DNA of 64,000 bases, from contig SYIK01000011.1 in the NCBI GenBank assembly GCA_005798905.1, positions 62,001-126,000 on the forward strand. The letters are read 5' to 3'. The notes under the pieces are model-generated. The model made no database searches and was not told where the DNA came from. It saw only the letters and a program-made list of their open reading frames with translations. The position numbers were made by a program, and so were the translations under genes. The stretch is from Bacteroidota bacterium (GTDB lineage Bacteria > Bacteroidota > Bacteroidia > Chitinophagales > Chitinophagaceae). Shown piece after piece: positions 8,749 through 17,110 of this stretch (within the stretch, counting starts at the first letter, position 1; the number at the start of each line of letters is the position of its first letter).

Positions 8749-8756
8749 CAAAGGTA
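8749..8756 (-). promoter_or_regulatory. -7 promoter box for lysS
   Basis: Minus-strand TACCTTTG fits TAnnTTTG exactly and lies 21 bases before the ATG at 8727. It overlaps the alternative TTG start at 8751, which argues against that start. Confidence 0.6.
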
Positions 8757-8849
8757 ATAGTTAAGTAAGATATATGCACTTAGTCGATCGATTACTTAAT
8801 TGACATTTTGAAAACTAGTCTTTACAAAAAGAAAAATATTTCTATTTCG

Positions 8850-9599
8850 TTACATAATAAGTTTCTTCTTTTTTGTTTTGAAAGTAAAAATAAAAAGTGC
8901 AAACCCAGATAAAACAGTAAGTAATCCCATCACAGAAAAAATACGAAGTAAAAGATTGTTGAAATTATCTCTAGTTGCATAATCCATCGTGTGTGTCATC
9001 CAAAGCCAATCAAACCAACGCCAAGGATGGTTGCGAAATTTTTCGACTGTTCCTAATTCGGTTGCAACATAAATCGTTGTTTTATTTTTATTGTCGAAAC
9101 TTACAGCGTAGGCAGGCAGCGGATTTTCGCGGTATTCATGATAAGCATCAACACTTGTAATATATGTTGTGGATTTAACATTTGCCGTACCATTAAAATG
9201 TGCTGCAGCTAAATGAATCGCTTCTTTTTCTGTTAATGGCGGTCTAAAATTTCCGGTTTTTGCATCGGCAAGTTGAACACTTTGGTGCTTCGTAGATTGA
9301 TGATCTTCATAGATTAATTGATAAACTGGAGCGTTTAAAATGTTAATGAGTTTAAAAGAAATTATTTTTTCGACCGGTTTTATTTTTTGTAGTTGTTCAA
9401 TAAGTAAAGATGGGCTTACGAATGTAGAGTCAGCTGTAAGCAAGGACGGCTGCTTCTTTTCAAAGTCGCCATGGATTTCGTCAAGATTAGTCCAGCTGAA
9501 ATAAATTCCGCTTACAGTCCAAAATAAAAACTGGACACCAATAATTAGACCCAGCCAGCGATGTGTTTTTCGGAGAAATTGAATTTTGTTTTTTTTCAT
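8850..9599 (-). CDS. PepSY-associated transmembrane protein
   Basis: A 249-residue membrane protein with THRWLGLIIGVQFLFWTVSGIYFSW near the N-terminus, the hallmark first helix of PepSY-associated TM proteins, a periplasmic PepSY-like region, then WRWFDWLWMTHTMDYATRDNFNN and a C-terminal helix with a lysine-rich tail. Histidines in the two membrane-proximal motifs (H13 and the MTHTMDY histidine) could bind heme, as proposed for relatives. It starts 6 bases after the stop of a flavin reductase-like gene, so the pair may act together in electron transfer or iron reduction; this is inference. Confidence 0.8.
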   Translation of the reverse strand: MKKNKIQFLRKTHRWLGLIIGVQFLFWTVSGIYFSWTNLDEIHGDFEKKQPSLLTADSTFVSPSLLIEQLQKIKPVEKIISFKLINILNAPVYQLIYEDHQSTKHQSVQLADAKTGNFRPPLTEKEAIHLAAAHFNGTANVKSTTYITSVDAYHEYRENPLPAYAVSFDNKNKTTIYVATELGTVEKFRNHPWRWFDWLWMTHTMDYATRDNFNNLLLRIFSVMGLLTVLSGFALFIFTFKTKKKKLIM

Positions 9600-9605
9600 A
9601 CTGTA

Positions 9606-10487
9606 TTAATAAGCTGAAATTAATATTTGCCAAGCTTCACGAACACAACCTTTGCTCAATAATTGTTTAGCGTAGTGATGCAATTCTTTTTCCATTTCAT
9701 CGGGAGACATGCTGTAATATTGAATTATCTCTTTTAATCGAACATCTGAAAATGTCGCATCAACTATGGGCATTTCGGAAACATTAGCCAATTGGCCCAA
9801 ATCATTCCCTGATAAAATTTTACTATTTCTAATATTTTCTGGCAAAGATTCTACGCCAATTCCTAATTCAGAAATTGGTTTTGGAACTGTGAAAAGATTC
9901 GTTTCATTTACTACACAATACCAATCCGCACCCAAGCGAGCCACATGATTTATTTTTCGTTGATCAATTTTTTTATTTTCATCTAATAGAGAATCATCCA
10001 TATGTAATTTCAAAACTTCGCAGATAATTAAATTGCCAGCACCAGCATCATTTCCCAACGATTTTATTTCGATAACCTTGCATTCCAATTTTATTTTACT
10101 TTCTTTCACCATCGGTGGAGACACAATAGTGGCACGCTCTGGCGTAAATCCTGCTTTTATAAATTCGTTTACTCCTTTCGCGTATTCGCAACTGGCTAAC
10201 GAAGTTTGTTGCACCATATCTTGTGTAACAATATTGATAACCACTTCGGGAACTTCTTTTACATTTTCCAAAGTATGTTTAATGGTATTGTCGCGCAATC
10301 TTCTTCCTGGCGAAAAAATAACAATGGGTGGATTGGCGGAAAACAAATTGAAAAAACTAAACGGACTTAAGTTTACATTTCCGACTTTATCAATTGTTGA
10401 AGCAAAACAAATTGGCCTTGGCGCAATTGCGTGTTGCAAATAATATTGCGCTTCAACCGGCGTTAAATCATTCAGAATAAAAATCAT
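9606..10487 (-). CDS. Flavin reductase-like FMN-binding split-barrel protein
   Basis: A 293-residue protein of the DIM6/NTAB flavin reductase-like family. ARPICFASTIDKVGNVNLSPFSFFN is the canonical N-terminal FMN-binding strand set, followed by NPPIVIFSPG, with RLGADWYC in the C-terminal half. Members bind FMN and reduce flavins or small substrates with NAD(P)H; the true substrate is not clear. The gene overlaps nothing and leads directly into the PepSY protein. The 102-base stretch before it (10488-10589) holds no recognisable -7 box. Confidence 0.85.
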   Translation of the reverse strand: MIFILNDLTPVEAQYYLQHAIAPRPICFASTIDKVGNVNLSPFSFFNLFSANPPIVIFSPGRRLRDNTIKHTLENVKEVPEVVINIVTQDMVQQTSLASCEYAKGVNEFIKAGFTPERATIVSPPMVKESKIKLECKVIEIKSLGNDAGAGNLIICEVLKLHMDDSLLDENKKIDQRKINHVARLGADWYCVVNETNLFTVPKPISELGIGVESLPENIRNSKILSGNDLGQLANVSEMPIVDATFSDVRLKEIIQYYSMSPDEMEKELHHYAKQLLSKGCVREAWQILISAY

Positions 10488-10589
10488 TGTTTTTTTAAAT
10501 TGCTTCTCATCTTATTTTTAAAATAATAATTCAATTTCTAAGAATGGAAGATAGCAATATTAAGTAACAATTGTTTTTAGCTAAAAAAC

Positions 10590-10928
10590 TCAATTAAGCA
10601 ATTGGTCAACCACAGAATTCAATTTCCCTATTTTTTCTGTGTTAATCGAGTAGTAAATAAATTTTCCAATTTTTTTTGTAGATACAAAATTTGCTTTTCG
10701 TAAAATCGCAAGGTGTTGCGATGTAATGGATTGCTCTAATCGCAGATGTTGATAAATTTCCGAAACGGTAATGCTTTCTTTTTCTGCAATAAATTTTAAT
10801 ATTTGTTGGCGAAGCTTATGATTAATAGCTCGCAAGATCCATGCAAACTTTCTGGTTTTTAGTAAATCAACTTTTGATTCACTATTTTTTTCACTTGCTG
10901 AAGTAAGGATTAAGGAATTATTGTTCAT
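10590..10928 (-). CDS. ArsR-family winged-helix transcriptional regulator
   Basis: A protein of 112 residues with a winged helix-turn-helix: INHKLRQQILKFIAEKESITVSEIYQHLRLEQSITSQHLAILRKANFVSTKKIGKFIYYSI is the classic ArsR/SmtB fold. I see no cysteine-rich metal site, so the signal is unknown. The open frame extends to a TTG at 10952, but this lies within a -7 box at 10950-10957, so the ATG at 10928 is chosen. Both neighbouring genes lie on the same strand with gaps of about 100 bases, so the regulator may be monocistronic. Confidence 0.87.
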   Translation of the reverse strand: MNNNSLILTSASEKNSESKVDLLKTRKFAWILRAINHKLRQQILKFIAEKESITVSEIYQHLRLEQSITSQHLAILRKANFVSTKKIGKFIYYSINTEKIGKLNSVVDQLLN

Positions 10929-10949
10929 TGTTAAATTGGTTGGTTTGTA

Positions 10950-10957
10950 CAAAATTA
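10950..10957 (-). promoter_or_regulatory. -7 promoter box for ArsR regulator
   Basis: Minus-strand TAATTTTG fits TAnnTTTG. It lies 21 bases upstream of the ATG at 10928 and covers the alternative TTG start. Confidence 0.55.
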
Positions 10958-11017
10958 GCTTTTTGCATATTTAAAAAATTACAAATATGTTAAAGGTGTT
11001 TATTTATGGATGAACGG

Positions 11018-11701
11018 TTAGTGAGCAGGTGTATAATATTCTTTCAAATAAAGAGGTTCCGAATAGGCTAAATCGGTAAATTCTTTATTAATAGTTTTTT
11101 TTTCAACCAACGGAATTAAATTTCTTGCATCCCAGTTTATTGATTCAAAAAAAGCACTTGGAGAAACACAAATATTTTGAAATTTCATACTGCCATTCCC
11201 AAAGAAGTGAATTTTGTTTGTAGCTAATTTTTCTGAAAAACTTGTTGTATCTAAAATTGACGCTCTTGGTGGTTCAATTGTTTCCAGTTTACAATTATAT
11301 AAAGCAGTGAACACTTCCATTCTGCGCGCATCAATCATTGGACAAAACAAATCAGTATTAGCATCATCGACATTTGTTAAATTTTTTATCGCCACATCTG
11401 TCATTAATTCTAATGTGTTTATTGTAACAAGTGGAATGTTTAATGCATAACAAAATCCCTTTGCAGCAGCTAATCCAATGCGTAGACCAGTGTAAGATCC
11501 CGGACCAATTGTAACGGCAACTGCCTCCATATCTTTCATCGTTAAACTCGCATTTGTAAGAATAGATTGCAATGTGGAATGCATCCAAATTGTGTGATCT
11601 TTTAGCACATCATTTTTTTGAAAACACAAGGATTCTCCATTTTTTGAAATACAGAGTGATGCAGCATCAATAGAAGAATCGATATTTAAAATAATTGCCA
11701 T
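11018..11701 (-). CDS. tsaB: tRNA threonylcarbamoyladenosine biosynthesis protein TsaB
   Basis: A 227-residue ASKHA-fold protein, partner of TsaD in making t6A37 on ANN-decoding tRNAs. Diagnostic stretches are ILNIDSSIDAASLCI at the N-terminus, the HT...HSTLQSIL segment and AVAVTIGPGSYTGLRIGLAAAKGFCYALNIPLV. It lacks the TsaD metal-binding His motif, as expected for TsaB. It begins 4 bases after the stop of the 3-hydroxyacyl-CoA dehydrogenase remnant, so the two are likely cotranscribed. Confidence 0.95.
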   Translation of the reverse strand: MAIILNIDSSIDAASLCISKNGESLCFQKNDVLKDHTIWMHSTLQSILTNASLTMKDMEAVAVTIGPGSYTGLRIGLAAAKGFCYALNIPLVTINTLELMTDVAIKNLTNVDDANTDLFCPMIDARRMEVFTALYNCKLETIEPPRASILDTTSFSEKLATNKIHFFGNGSMKFQNICVSPSAFFESINWDARNLIPLVEKKTINKEFTDLAYSEPLYLKEYYTPAH

Positions 11702-11705
11702 TCGT

Positions 11706-12341
11706 TTAGTTTGGGAAAACTGATTTCGTTAAAAAATCGCAAGGCAAATAGCGTGCTTCGTTTTTGCTGAGTTTGGTTAACAATTGACAAATATTATTCA
11801 TGCCAATTTTTTCTCCCCATTCAAATGGTCCGTAAAGATAATTTGCTCCAAGTTTCATAGCAATATCAATTTCCTCTTTATTACTTACCGATTCGCTTAT
11901 TGAAAAAAAAGCTTCGTTAACTATCATCGAAATTATTCTTGCAGAAATAAAACCGGGCTGATCGTTTACCCATTCTGTTTTTCTTCCGAGTGCTGCAAAA
12001 ATTGTTTCCACTGTTTGCCTATTTGTTGAAGAAAGACAAGCTGCTTCGGTTATTTTTCTTTTCAATAAAGTTGGCCAGCCGTTTATACGAATAAATGGTT
12101 GATCAATTTCTTGCAGTGTGTCACAAACCGAATTTACAATTACAGGTTTTGGTAAAAATTGAGCAAGTAATTTTTTTTCCTCTTCTGTATTTTCAAATAG
12201 TAAATCAATGATAGCAGCTGCATCTTTATATAAACTTAATTCCGACAAATTGCTGATTCTTTCAATGATTAACTCGTCAGCGATTGGCTGAAATAAAAGT
12301 TCATTCATTAAAACTTCATTTGATCGGATTAGTAGTTTCAT
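11706..12341 (-). CDS. 3-hydroxyacyl-CoA dehydrogenase family protein lacking the NAD-binding loop
   Basis: A 211-residue protein whose C-terminal half (NDQPGFISARIISMIVNEAFF...IDIAMKLGANYLYGPFEWGEKIG) is the 3-hydroxyacyl-CoA dehydrogenase C-terminal domain. The N-terminal half resembles the distal part of the Rossmann domain (AAAIIDLLFENTEEEKKLLAQFL...VNSVCDTL) but contains no GxGxxG nucleotide loop, so normal dehydrogenase activity is doubtful. A longer frame runs to 12413, but the ATG at 12341 (MKLLIRSNE) follows a near-consensus -7 box (12355-12362) and avoids a clash with the divergent ridA gene. Confidence 0.7.
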   Translation of the reverse strand: MKLLIRSNEVLMNELLFQPIADELIIERISNLSELSLYKDAAAIIDLLFENTEEEKKLLAQFLPKPVIVNSVCDTLQEIDQPFIRINGWPTLLKRKITEAACLSSTNRQTVETIFAALGRKTEWVNDQPGFISARIISMIVNEAFFSISESVSNKEEIDIAMKLGANYLYGPFEWGEKIGMNNICQLLTKLSKNEARYLPCDFLTKSVFPN

Positions 12342-12354
12342 CAAACTTTTTTTG

Positions 12355-12362
12355 CAAAGAAA
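12355..12362 (-). promoter_or_regulatory. Probable -7 promoter box for the 3HCDH-tsaB pair
   Basis: Minus-strand TTTCTTTG differs from TAnnTTTG at one position. It lies 13 bases before the ATG at 12341 and inside the 59-base divergent gap to ridA. Confidence 0.35.
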
Positions 12363-12400
12363 CAGTATAAACTTAAATTCGTTCTTCTTAAAAAAATAGT

Positions 12401-12781
12401 ATGACAAAAACAATTATAAACACGTCAATGGCACCAGCGCCGATTGGACCTTACAACCAAGCAGTGTTGCATGGAAATACGCTTTACATTTCGGGACAAG
12501 TTTGCATCGATCCGGCAACCGGGCAATTAAAGAATAAAGATATTCAGGAAGAGGCTCATCAAGTAATGCACAACCTTCGTGCAATTTTAACGGAAGCCGG
12601 AATGACATTTGAAAATGTAGTAAAAACTACAATCTTTATTACCGACATGAATCGTTTTTCTGATATCAACGAAGTTTATGGAAAATATTTTGAAGCCAAT
12701 TTTCCGGCAAGAGAAACAGTACAAGTTTCTGCACTGCCAAAATTTGTGAATATTGAAATTAGTATGATTGCCATAAAATAA
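12401..12781 (+). CDS. ridA: RidA family enamine/imine deaminase
   Basis: A 126-residue YjgF/YER057c/UK114 protein. IINTSMAPAPIGPYNQAVLHGNTLYISGQV, GDIQEE-like DIQEEAHQVMHNL and the C-terminal PARETVQVSALPKFVNIEISMIAI are full-family signatures, including the substrate-binding arginine in PARETV. RidA hydrolyses reactive 2-aminoacrylate and related enamines to keto acids, protecting PLP enzymes. It is divergent from the 3HCDH gene, stands alone, and ends just before a strong hairpin terminator shared with the convergent M1 peptidase. Confidence 0.95.
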   Translation: MTKTIINTSMAPAPIGPYNQAVLHGNTLYISGQVCIDPATGQLKNKDIQEEAHQVMHNLRAILTEAGMTFENVVKTTIFITDMNRFSDINEVYGKYFEANFPARETVQVSALPKFVNIEISMIAIK

Positions 12782-12782
12782 A

Positions 12783-12809
12783 AACCTCCCGAAGGAGGTT
12801 CTTTTTTTT
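12783..12809 (+). terminator. Rho-independent terminator after ridA
   Basis: A 7-bp stem AACCTCC/GGAGGTT with a 4-base loop (CGAA) is followed by a run of eight T at 12802-12809. It lies 1 base before the end of the convergent M1 peptidase gene and could work weakly in the other direction too. Confidence 0.9.
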
Positions 12810-14756
12810 CTAAAACGGTTTTTCTTTAAATGTGTTATTGTTTCGGTTTACATCCGGTAGTTGTTTTTCCGGATCTAAAATAATTTCTTTTATTTTAGAT
12901 GTAGTTTGAATCCCAAAAGTCCAAGAGCTGCCGCGTTGCCAAACTTCAACTGGTAAATTTATTTTGTGTTCTTTTCCATTTTCTTCTTTTACAAGAAGTG
13001 AAACCGGCATTACCATTTTTTCTACATTTTCGATTGTAATCATTGCACCATCTTCTGGTTTGTTTCGTATGTATTTTATTTCTTTTACACGTTGATCCAA
13101 TTTCCAAGTATTTAAAACCCAAGCTCTCCAAAACCAACTAAGGTCTTCGCCAGAAGCGTTTTCAATTGAATGGAAAAAATCCCACGGAGTTGGATGTTTA
13201 AATGCCCAACGGCGAATGTATTCGCGAAAAGCATCATCAAATCTTTCTTTGCCTAGCACTACTTCTCTCAATACAGTTAACATCATAGCTGGTTTATAAT
13301 AAGCAGTAATTCCTAAATTCATTTGTTGTATTACTTCTGGAGAATTAAATAAGCCATCCATTTTGTCATTGAAGATGAAAGCGCTCACGTCCAAGCCATG
13401 CATTTCATCTTCTACAAATTCTCCTTTATTAAATTCTTTTGTAGAAATGCTATTAATAAAAGTGTTGAACCCTTCGTCCATCCAAGCATATTTTCTTTCA
13501 TTATTTCCGACAATCATCGGAAACCAAGTGTGCCCAAATTCATGGTCGGTTACTCCCCACAAACTTGCACCACTATCCGAATGACTACAAAATACAATTC
13601 CGGGATATTCCATTCCACCTACGATTCCGCCCACATTGGTTGCTGCAGGATATGGATATTCAAACCATGTTTTTGAATAATGTTCAATACTTGCTTTTGT
13701 AAATTCTGTTGATCGTTGCCAACCGTCTTTTTTAATACTTTCAACCGGGTAGGCACTAATAGCCATACATTTTTTACCACTTGGTAAATTTATTTTTGCA
13801 GCATCCCAAACAAATGCTTTTGAAGCAGCCCAAGCAACATCTCTTGCATTTGTAATTTTAAATTTCCAAGTACAATTTGCTTTTGCCGGCCGTGAACTTT
13901 TATCATTTACTTCATATTGACTGCGAAGAACAATAGTCGTATCGCTATTTTTTGCATCGTTCCATCTTTTTTGTTGAAGTGGAGTAAGGCATTCCAAAGG
14001 ATTTACCAATTCTCCGGAACCAACAACAATAAGATTTGCAGGGGCGGTTACAGAAAATTCATAATCTCCATATTCGCAATAAAACTCTCCGGCGCCGAGA
14101 TAGGGCAATGTGTTCCACCCTTGAATATCATCGTACACACACATTCTTGGAAACCATTGTGCTACTTCGTAAACGATTCCGTCTTTTGTTGTAAGTCTTC
14201 CCATGCGGTCGGTTCCATATTCCGGAATTTCAAATTCAAATTTTACAATCAATTTTATTTTTGCACCCGTTGGTTTCAACGGTTCATTCAATACTATTTG
14301 CATCCGTGTATCTGTAACGATGTATTTTGCTTTTGTAATTTTTCCGGCAGATTCTATGTTTACTGATTTTAGTACATCTCCTTTTGTAAACTGTGCATTT
14401 GCCCATCTGCCGCCAGTTTGCGTGGTAGTGGCAGATCCACGAGAATCTTGTTTGTAAATATTTTGATCTAATTGCAACCACAAAAATTTTAAATTATCCG
14501 GGCTGTTGTTGGTATAAATAATTTCTACATCGCCGGAAACAATATGCGTTGCTGTGTCAATCGTACAATTGATTTTATAATCAGCGCGATTTTGCCAATA
14601 TTTTGGACCTGGTTCGCCACTTGCACTTCTAAAATCATTTCCCAAATATGGATAAAAATGTGGATGAAATGCTTCGCGATGATCGTATTTCGACTCTTGG
14701 GCAAAGCCAACAAAAGAAATAAGAAACGACAATAATGCGATAATGGATTTTTTCAT
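12810..14756 (-). CDS. Secreted M1-family zinc metallopeptidase
   Basis: A 648-residue protein with a signal peptide (residues 1-19, ending GFAQ). The gluzincin site is complete: HEFGH at 405-409 and the third zinc ligand E428 in WMDEGFN, 18 residues later, with the exopeptidase-like GGMEYPG motif upstream. An N-terminal beta-saddle domain precedes the catalytic domain. M1 enzymes are typically aminopeptidases; this secreted Bacteroidota form probably trims peptides in the periplasm or outside. The TTACTTTG at 14779-14786 (minus) may be a variant promoter box. It is convergent with ridA. Confidence 0.92.
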   Translation of the reverse strand: MKKSIIALLSFLISFVGFAQESKYDHREAFHPHFYPYLGNDFRSASGEPGPKYWQNRADYKINCTIDTATHIVSGDVEIIYTNNSPDNLKFLWLQLDQNIYKQDSRGSATTTQTGGRWANAQFTKGDVLKSVNIESAGKITKAKYIVTDTRMQIVLNEPLKPTGAKIKLIVKFEFEIPEYGTDRMGRLTTKDGIVYEVAQWFPRMCVYDDIQGWNTLPYLGAGEFYCEYGDYEFSVTAPANLIVVGSGELVNPLECLTPLQQKRWNDAKNSDTTIVLRSQYEVNDKSSRPAKANCTWKFKITNARDVAWAASKAFVWDAAKINLPSGKKCMAISAYPVESIKKDGWQRSTEFTKASIEHYSKTWFEYPYPAATNVGGIVGGMEYPGIVFCSHSDSGASLWGVTDHEFGHTWFPMIVGNNERKYAWMDEGFNTFINSISTKEFNKGEFVEDEMHGLDVSAFIFNDKMDGLFNSPEVIQQMNLGITAYYKPAMMLTVLREVVLGKERFDDAFREYIRRWAFKHPTPWDFFHSIENASGEDLSWFWRAWVLNTWKLDQRVKEIKYIRNKPEDGAMITIENVEKMVMPVSLLVKEENGKEHKINLPVEVWQRGSSWTFGIQTTSKIKEIILDPEKQLPDVNRNNNTFKEKPF

Positions 14757-14833
14757 ACGTGATTTATTTTGAGATGACCAAAGTAATTAAATTCGGAATA
14801 ACAACAATGCCAAAAAATAAGTTTAGAAATAAA

Positions 14834-15559
14834 TTAAGAAAAAATAGTTTCAGCAATTGCAACCGATTCGGGTTTGCCCACATCCAAAAATTTATCGCCG
14901 CTATGATCAAATCCGAGAATAGTGTGGCTAGAAGCAAGTTTTAAGTAAACATCCGTTAATGAAAATTTCCCACTAAAATTATTTTTTATCATCAAATCAA
15001 AAATGGAATAATCTAAAATGGCAACACAGCTGTATGCTTTTGCAATTAACGGTGAATGATTAATTGCAATTTTTTTTTCATTTGTATTGTTATTTTCCCA
15101 ACCACACAATCGGTTTGTATTGTCGAATAAAAAATTGCGCGAAGAAACTCGATTGGTAACACCAAATGAAATAAGTGGTTTGTTTTGTTGATGAAATAAT
15201 TGTAGTGCGTTGATGTTTAGATTTGTAAGTACATCCACATTGCAAAGAATAAAGGATTCTTTTTTTGTAAAATATTTTTGCGCATTTAATAATCCGCCAC
15301 CCGTTTCCAATACTTCAGTTCGTTCGTCGCTAATTGAAATTTTACTTCCCCAACCGTTGTTTGTTTTTACTGAATTGATAATTTGATCGGCAAAATGATG
15401 CACGTTAATTACGACTTCGTAAATATTAAATTGTTGTAAATATTCAATGTTTCGCTGCAGTAAAGTTTTTCCGTTTACAATTGCCAAAGCCTTGGGGTGC
15501 GTATCCGTCCACGGTTTGAAGCGTGTACCCAATCCTGCTGCGAAAATTATTGCTTTCAT
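14834..15559 (-). CDS. Sugar-1-phosphate nucleotidyltransferase, MurU-like
   Basis: A 241-residue nucleotidyltransferase with the signature AAGLGTRFKPWTDTHPKAL at residues 7-25, the conserved lysine of the product-binding loop and VDVLTNLN (Asp metal site). This fits NDP-sugar pyrophosphorylases and in particular MurU, which makes UDP-MurNAc from MurNAc-1-phosphate. It starts 3 bases after the stop of a kinase that resembles AmgK, the enzyme that supplies MurNAc-1-phosphate, which supports a peptidoglycan sugar salvage role. Other sugar-1-phosphates, such as mannose-1-phosphate, cannot be excluded from sequence alone. Confidence 0.82.
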   Translation of the reverse strand: MKAIIFAAGLGTRFKPWTDTHPKALAIVNGKTLLQRNIEYLQQFNIYEVVINVHHFADQIINSVKTNNGWGSKISISDERTEVLETGGGLLNAQKYFTKKESFILCNVDVLTNLNINALQLFHQQNKPLISFGVTNRVSSRNFLFDNTNRLCGWENNNTNEKKIAINHSPLIAKAYSCVAILDYSIFDLMIKNNFSGKFSLTDVYLKLASSHTILGFDHSGDKFLDVGKPESVAIAETIFS

Positions 15560-15562
15560 TTT

Positions 15563-17017
15563 TTAGAAACCTTTTTGTTCGGTGATGTGTTGTTCGCGAT
15601 GTGTTAAAATTATTTTCACTTTGAATTTATTTCTTAAATGTCTTGCCAAAGCATCGGCTGCAAAAACACTGCGGTGTTGTCCACCGGTGCAGCCAAAATT
15701 AATCGATAGGTTTTCGAAATTTCTTTTTATGTAATCGGTAACGGCGATGTCTACCAAATCAAAAACACTATTTAAAAAAAGCGGCATTTGTGTTTGTTGT
15801 TCTAAAAAATCTTTTACTGGTTTATCGCGTCCTGTAATTATTTTATATTCATCCAATCGGCCTGGGTTTAAAATGCTTCTACAATCAAATACAAAGCCAC
15901 CGCCATTTCCAGATGCATCTTCCGGAATTCCATTTTTGTAAGCAAAGCTGGTAATTTTTATTAAAAGTGGCGTTTGTTCGCTTGCTTGAATTGGTGTAAA
16001 ATAATTTATCGTTTCTTCTTCGGTACAAATGGCTAATACTTTTTGAAATTCTAGTGTGTCAATTTCAATTACATTTTTGCTGAGAAAATGTTTTAGATTC
16101 AAAAGTGCAAATGGAATACTTGTCAAAAAATGAGCTTTTCGTTCAAACAATCCACGAAATCCATAAGCACCTAAAACTTGCAATAAACGAATTAACACAA
16201 AACCGTTGTATTGGTTTTTAAAATTTGGTACATCTATTTTTTCCCCAATTTCTTTTTCAAAAGAAAGGATATAATCGTTCAGTAAATTTTCTTTCCATTC
16301 GTCGCTTAAATTAGCCCGTGCTTGCCACAACATACTTGCTACATCGTACTGTGGTGCACCTTTCATACCACCTTGGTAATCGATAAAATGAGGCGAGTTA
16401 TTTTCATCAATCAAAATATTTCTACTTTGAAAATCGCGAAACATAAAATAATTATACTCTGTGTGCGCAAGATATTGACTAAGCTTTTCGAAATCGTCCA
16501 TCAATTTTTGTTTATCGTACGGACGGCGCAACGCATCTAAAAAATAATATTTAAAATAAAGTAAATCAGCCATGATGGCCTGTTTACCAAATTCGTGATT
16601 TGTGAGGCAACGATTGTAATCAAGTTCTTTATCACCATTCACTTGAAGTTTGGCGAGCGCTTCCAAACTTTTTTTGAAAAGCAAATAAATTTCATTTGTA
16701 AATCCATCTTTTTCCAAAAGTGTTAGCAATGAATCATCGCCAAAATCTTCTTGAATATAAAAAAGTCCATCTTTACTTACAGCATAAATAGTAGCAACGT
16801 GTAAATCTTGTTTACTGAATTTTTTAGAAAAATAAATAAAGACTTCGTTTTCTTTTTTATTTGCTCCGTATGTGCCAATAAGTGTTTGCCCGTCTTTTTC
16901 GTGCAAACGAAAATAGCGTCGTTCGCTTCCGGACTGAGGCAGGACATCAATCGTTTCGATAGAAATTCCTTTCCAGTTTTTATATAGTTCCGATATAGAA
17001 TATAAAGCATCTTGCAT
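15563..17017 (-). CDS. AmgK-like sugar kinase fused to a RapZ C-terminal domain
   Basis: A 484-residue two-domain protein. Residues 1 to about 330 form an aminoglycoside-phosphotransferase-fold kinase, with YFMFRDFQSRNILI (catalytic loop, FRDFQxxN) and HFIDYQGG (metal-binding Asp). Residues about 345-484 match the RapZ C-terminal domain: FAYKNGIPEDA, FVFDCRSILNPGR, TGRDKPVKDFL and GCTGGQHRSVF. AmgK phosphorylates MurNAc and GlcNAc; RapZ-C binds glucosamine-6-phosphate and RNA in enterobacteria. The RapZ N-terminal P-loop domain is absent. The MurU-like gene follows 3 bases later. The ATG sits 4 bases after a consensus -7 box. Confidence 0.88.
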   Translation of the reverse strand: MQDALYSISELYKNWKGISIETIDVLPQSGSERRYFRLHEKDGQTLIGTYGANKKENEVFIYFSKKFSKQDLHVATIYAVSKDGLFYIQEDFGDDSLLTLLEKDGFTNEIYLLFKKSLEALAKLQVNGDKELDYNRCLTNHEFGKQAIMADLLYFKYYFLDALRRPYDKQKLMDDFEKLSQYLAHTEYNYFMFRDFQSRNILIDENNSPHFIDYQGGMKGAPQYDVASMLWQARANLSDEWKENLLNDYILSFEKEIGEKIDVPNFKNQYNGFVLIRLLQVLGAYGFRGLFERKAHFLTSIPFALLNLKHFLSKNVIEIDTLEFQKVLAICTEEETINYFTPIQASEQTPLLIKITSFAYKNGIPEDASGNGGGFVFDCRSILNPGRLDEYKIITGRDKPVKDFLEQQTQMPLFLNSVFDLVDIAVTDYIKRNFENLSINFGCTGGQHRSVFAADALARHLRNKFKVKIILTHREQHITEQKGF

Positions 17018-17021
17018 GAAG

Positions 17022-17029
17022 CAAAAGTA
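17022..17029 (-). promoter_or_regulatory. -7 promoter box for the kinase-RapZ operon
   Basis: Minus-strand TACTTTTG fits TAnnTTTG. Four bases separate it from the ATG at 17017, the third case in this window of that close spacing. Confidence 0.55.
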
Positions 17030-17080
17030 AACGAATTGAATATGCAGTGTAAATACGGATAGGCATTACTTTTTTTAATT

Positions 17081-17088
17081 TAACTTTG
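17081..17088 (+). promoter_or_regulatory. -7 promoter box for icmF
   Basis: TAACTTTG fits TAnnTTTG and lies 22 bases before the ATG at 17111, the more usual spacing for this genome. It is divergent from the box at 17022-17029. Confidence 0.55.
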
Positions 17089-17110
17089 AAACCTTCAGAA
17101 TAAACTTATT

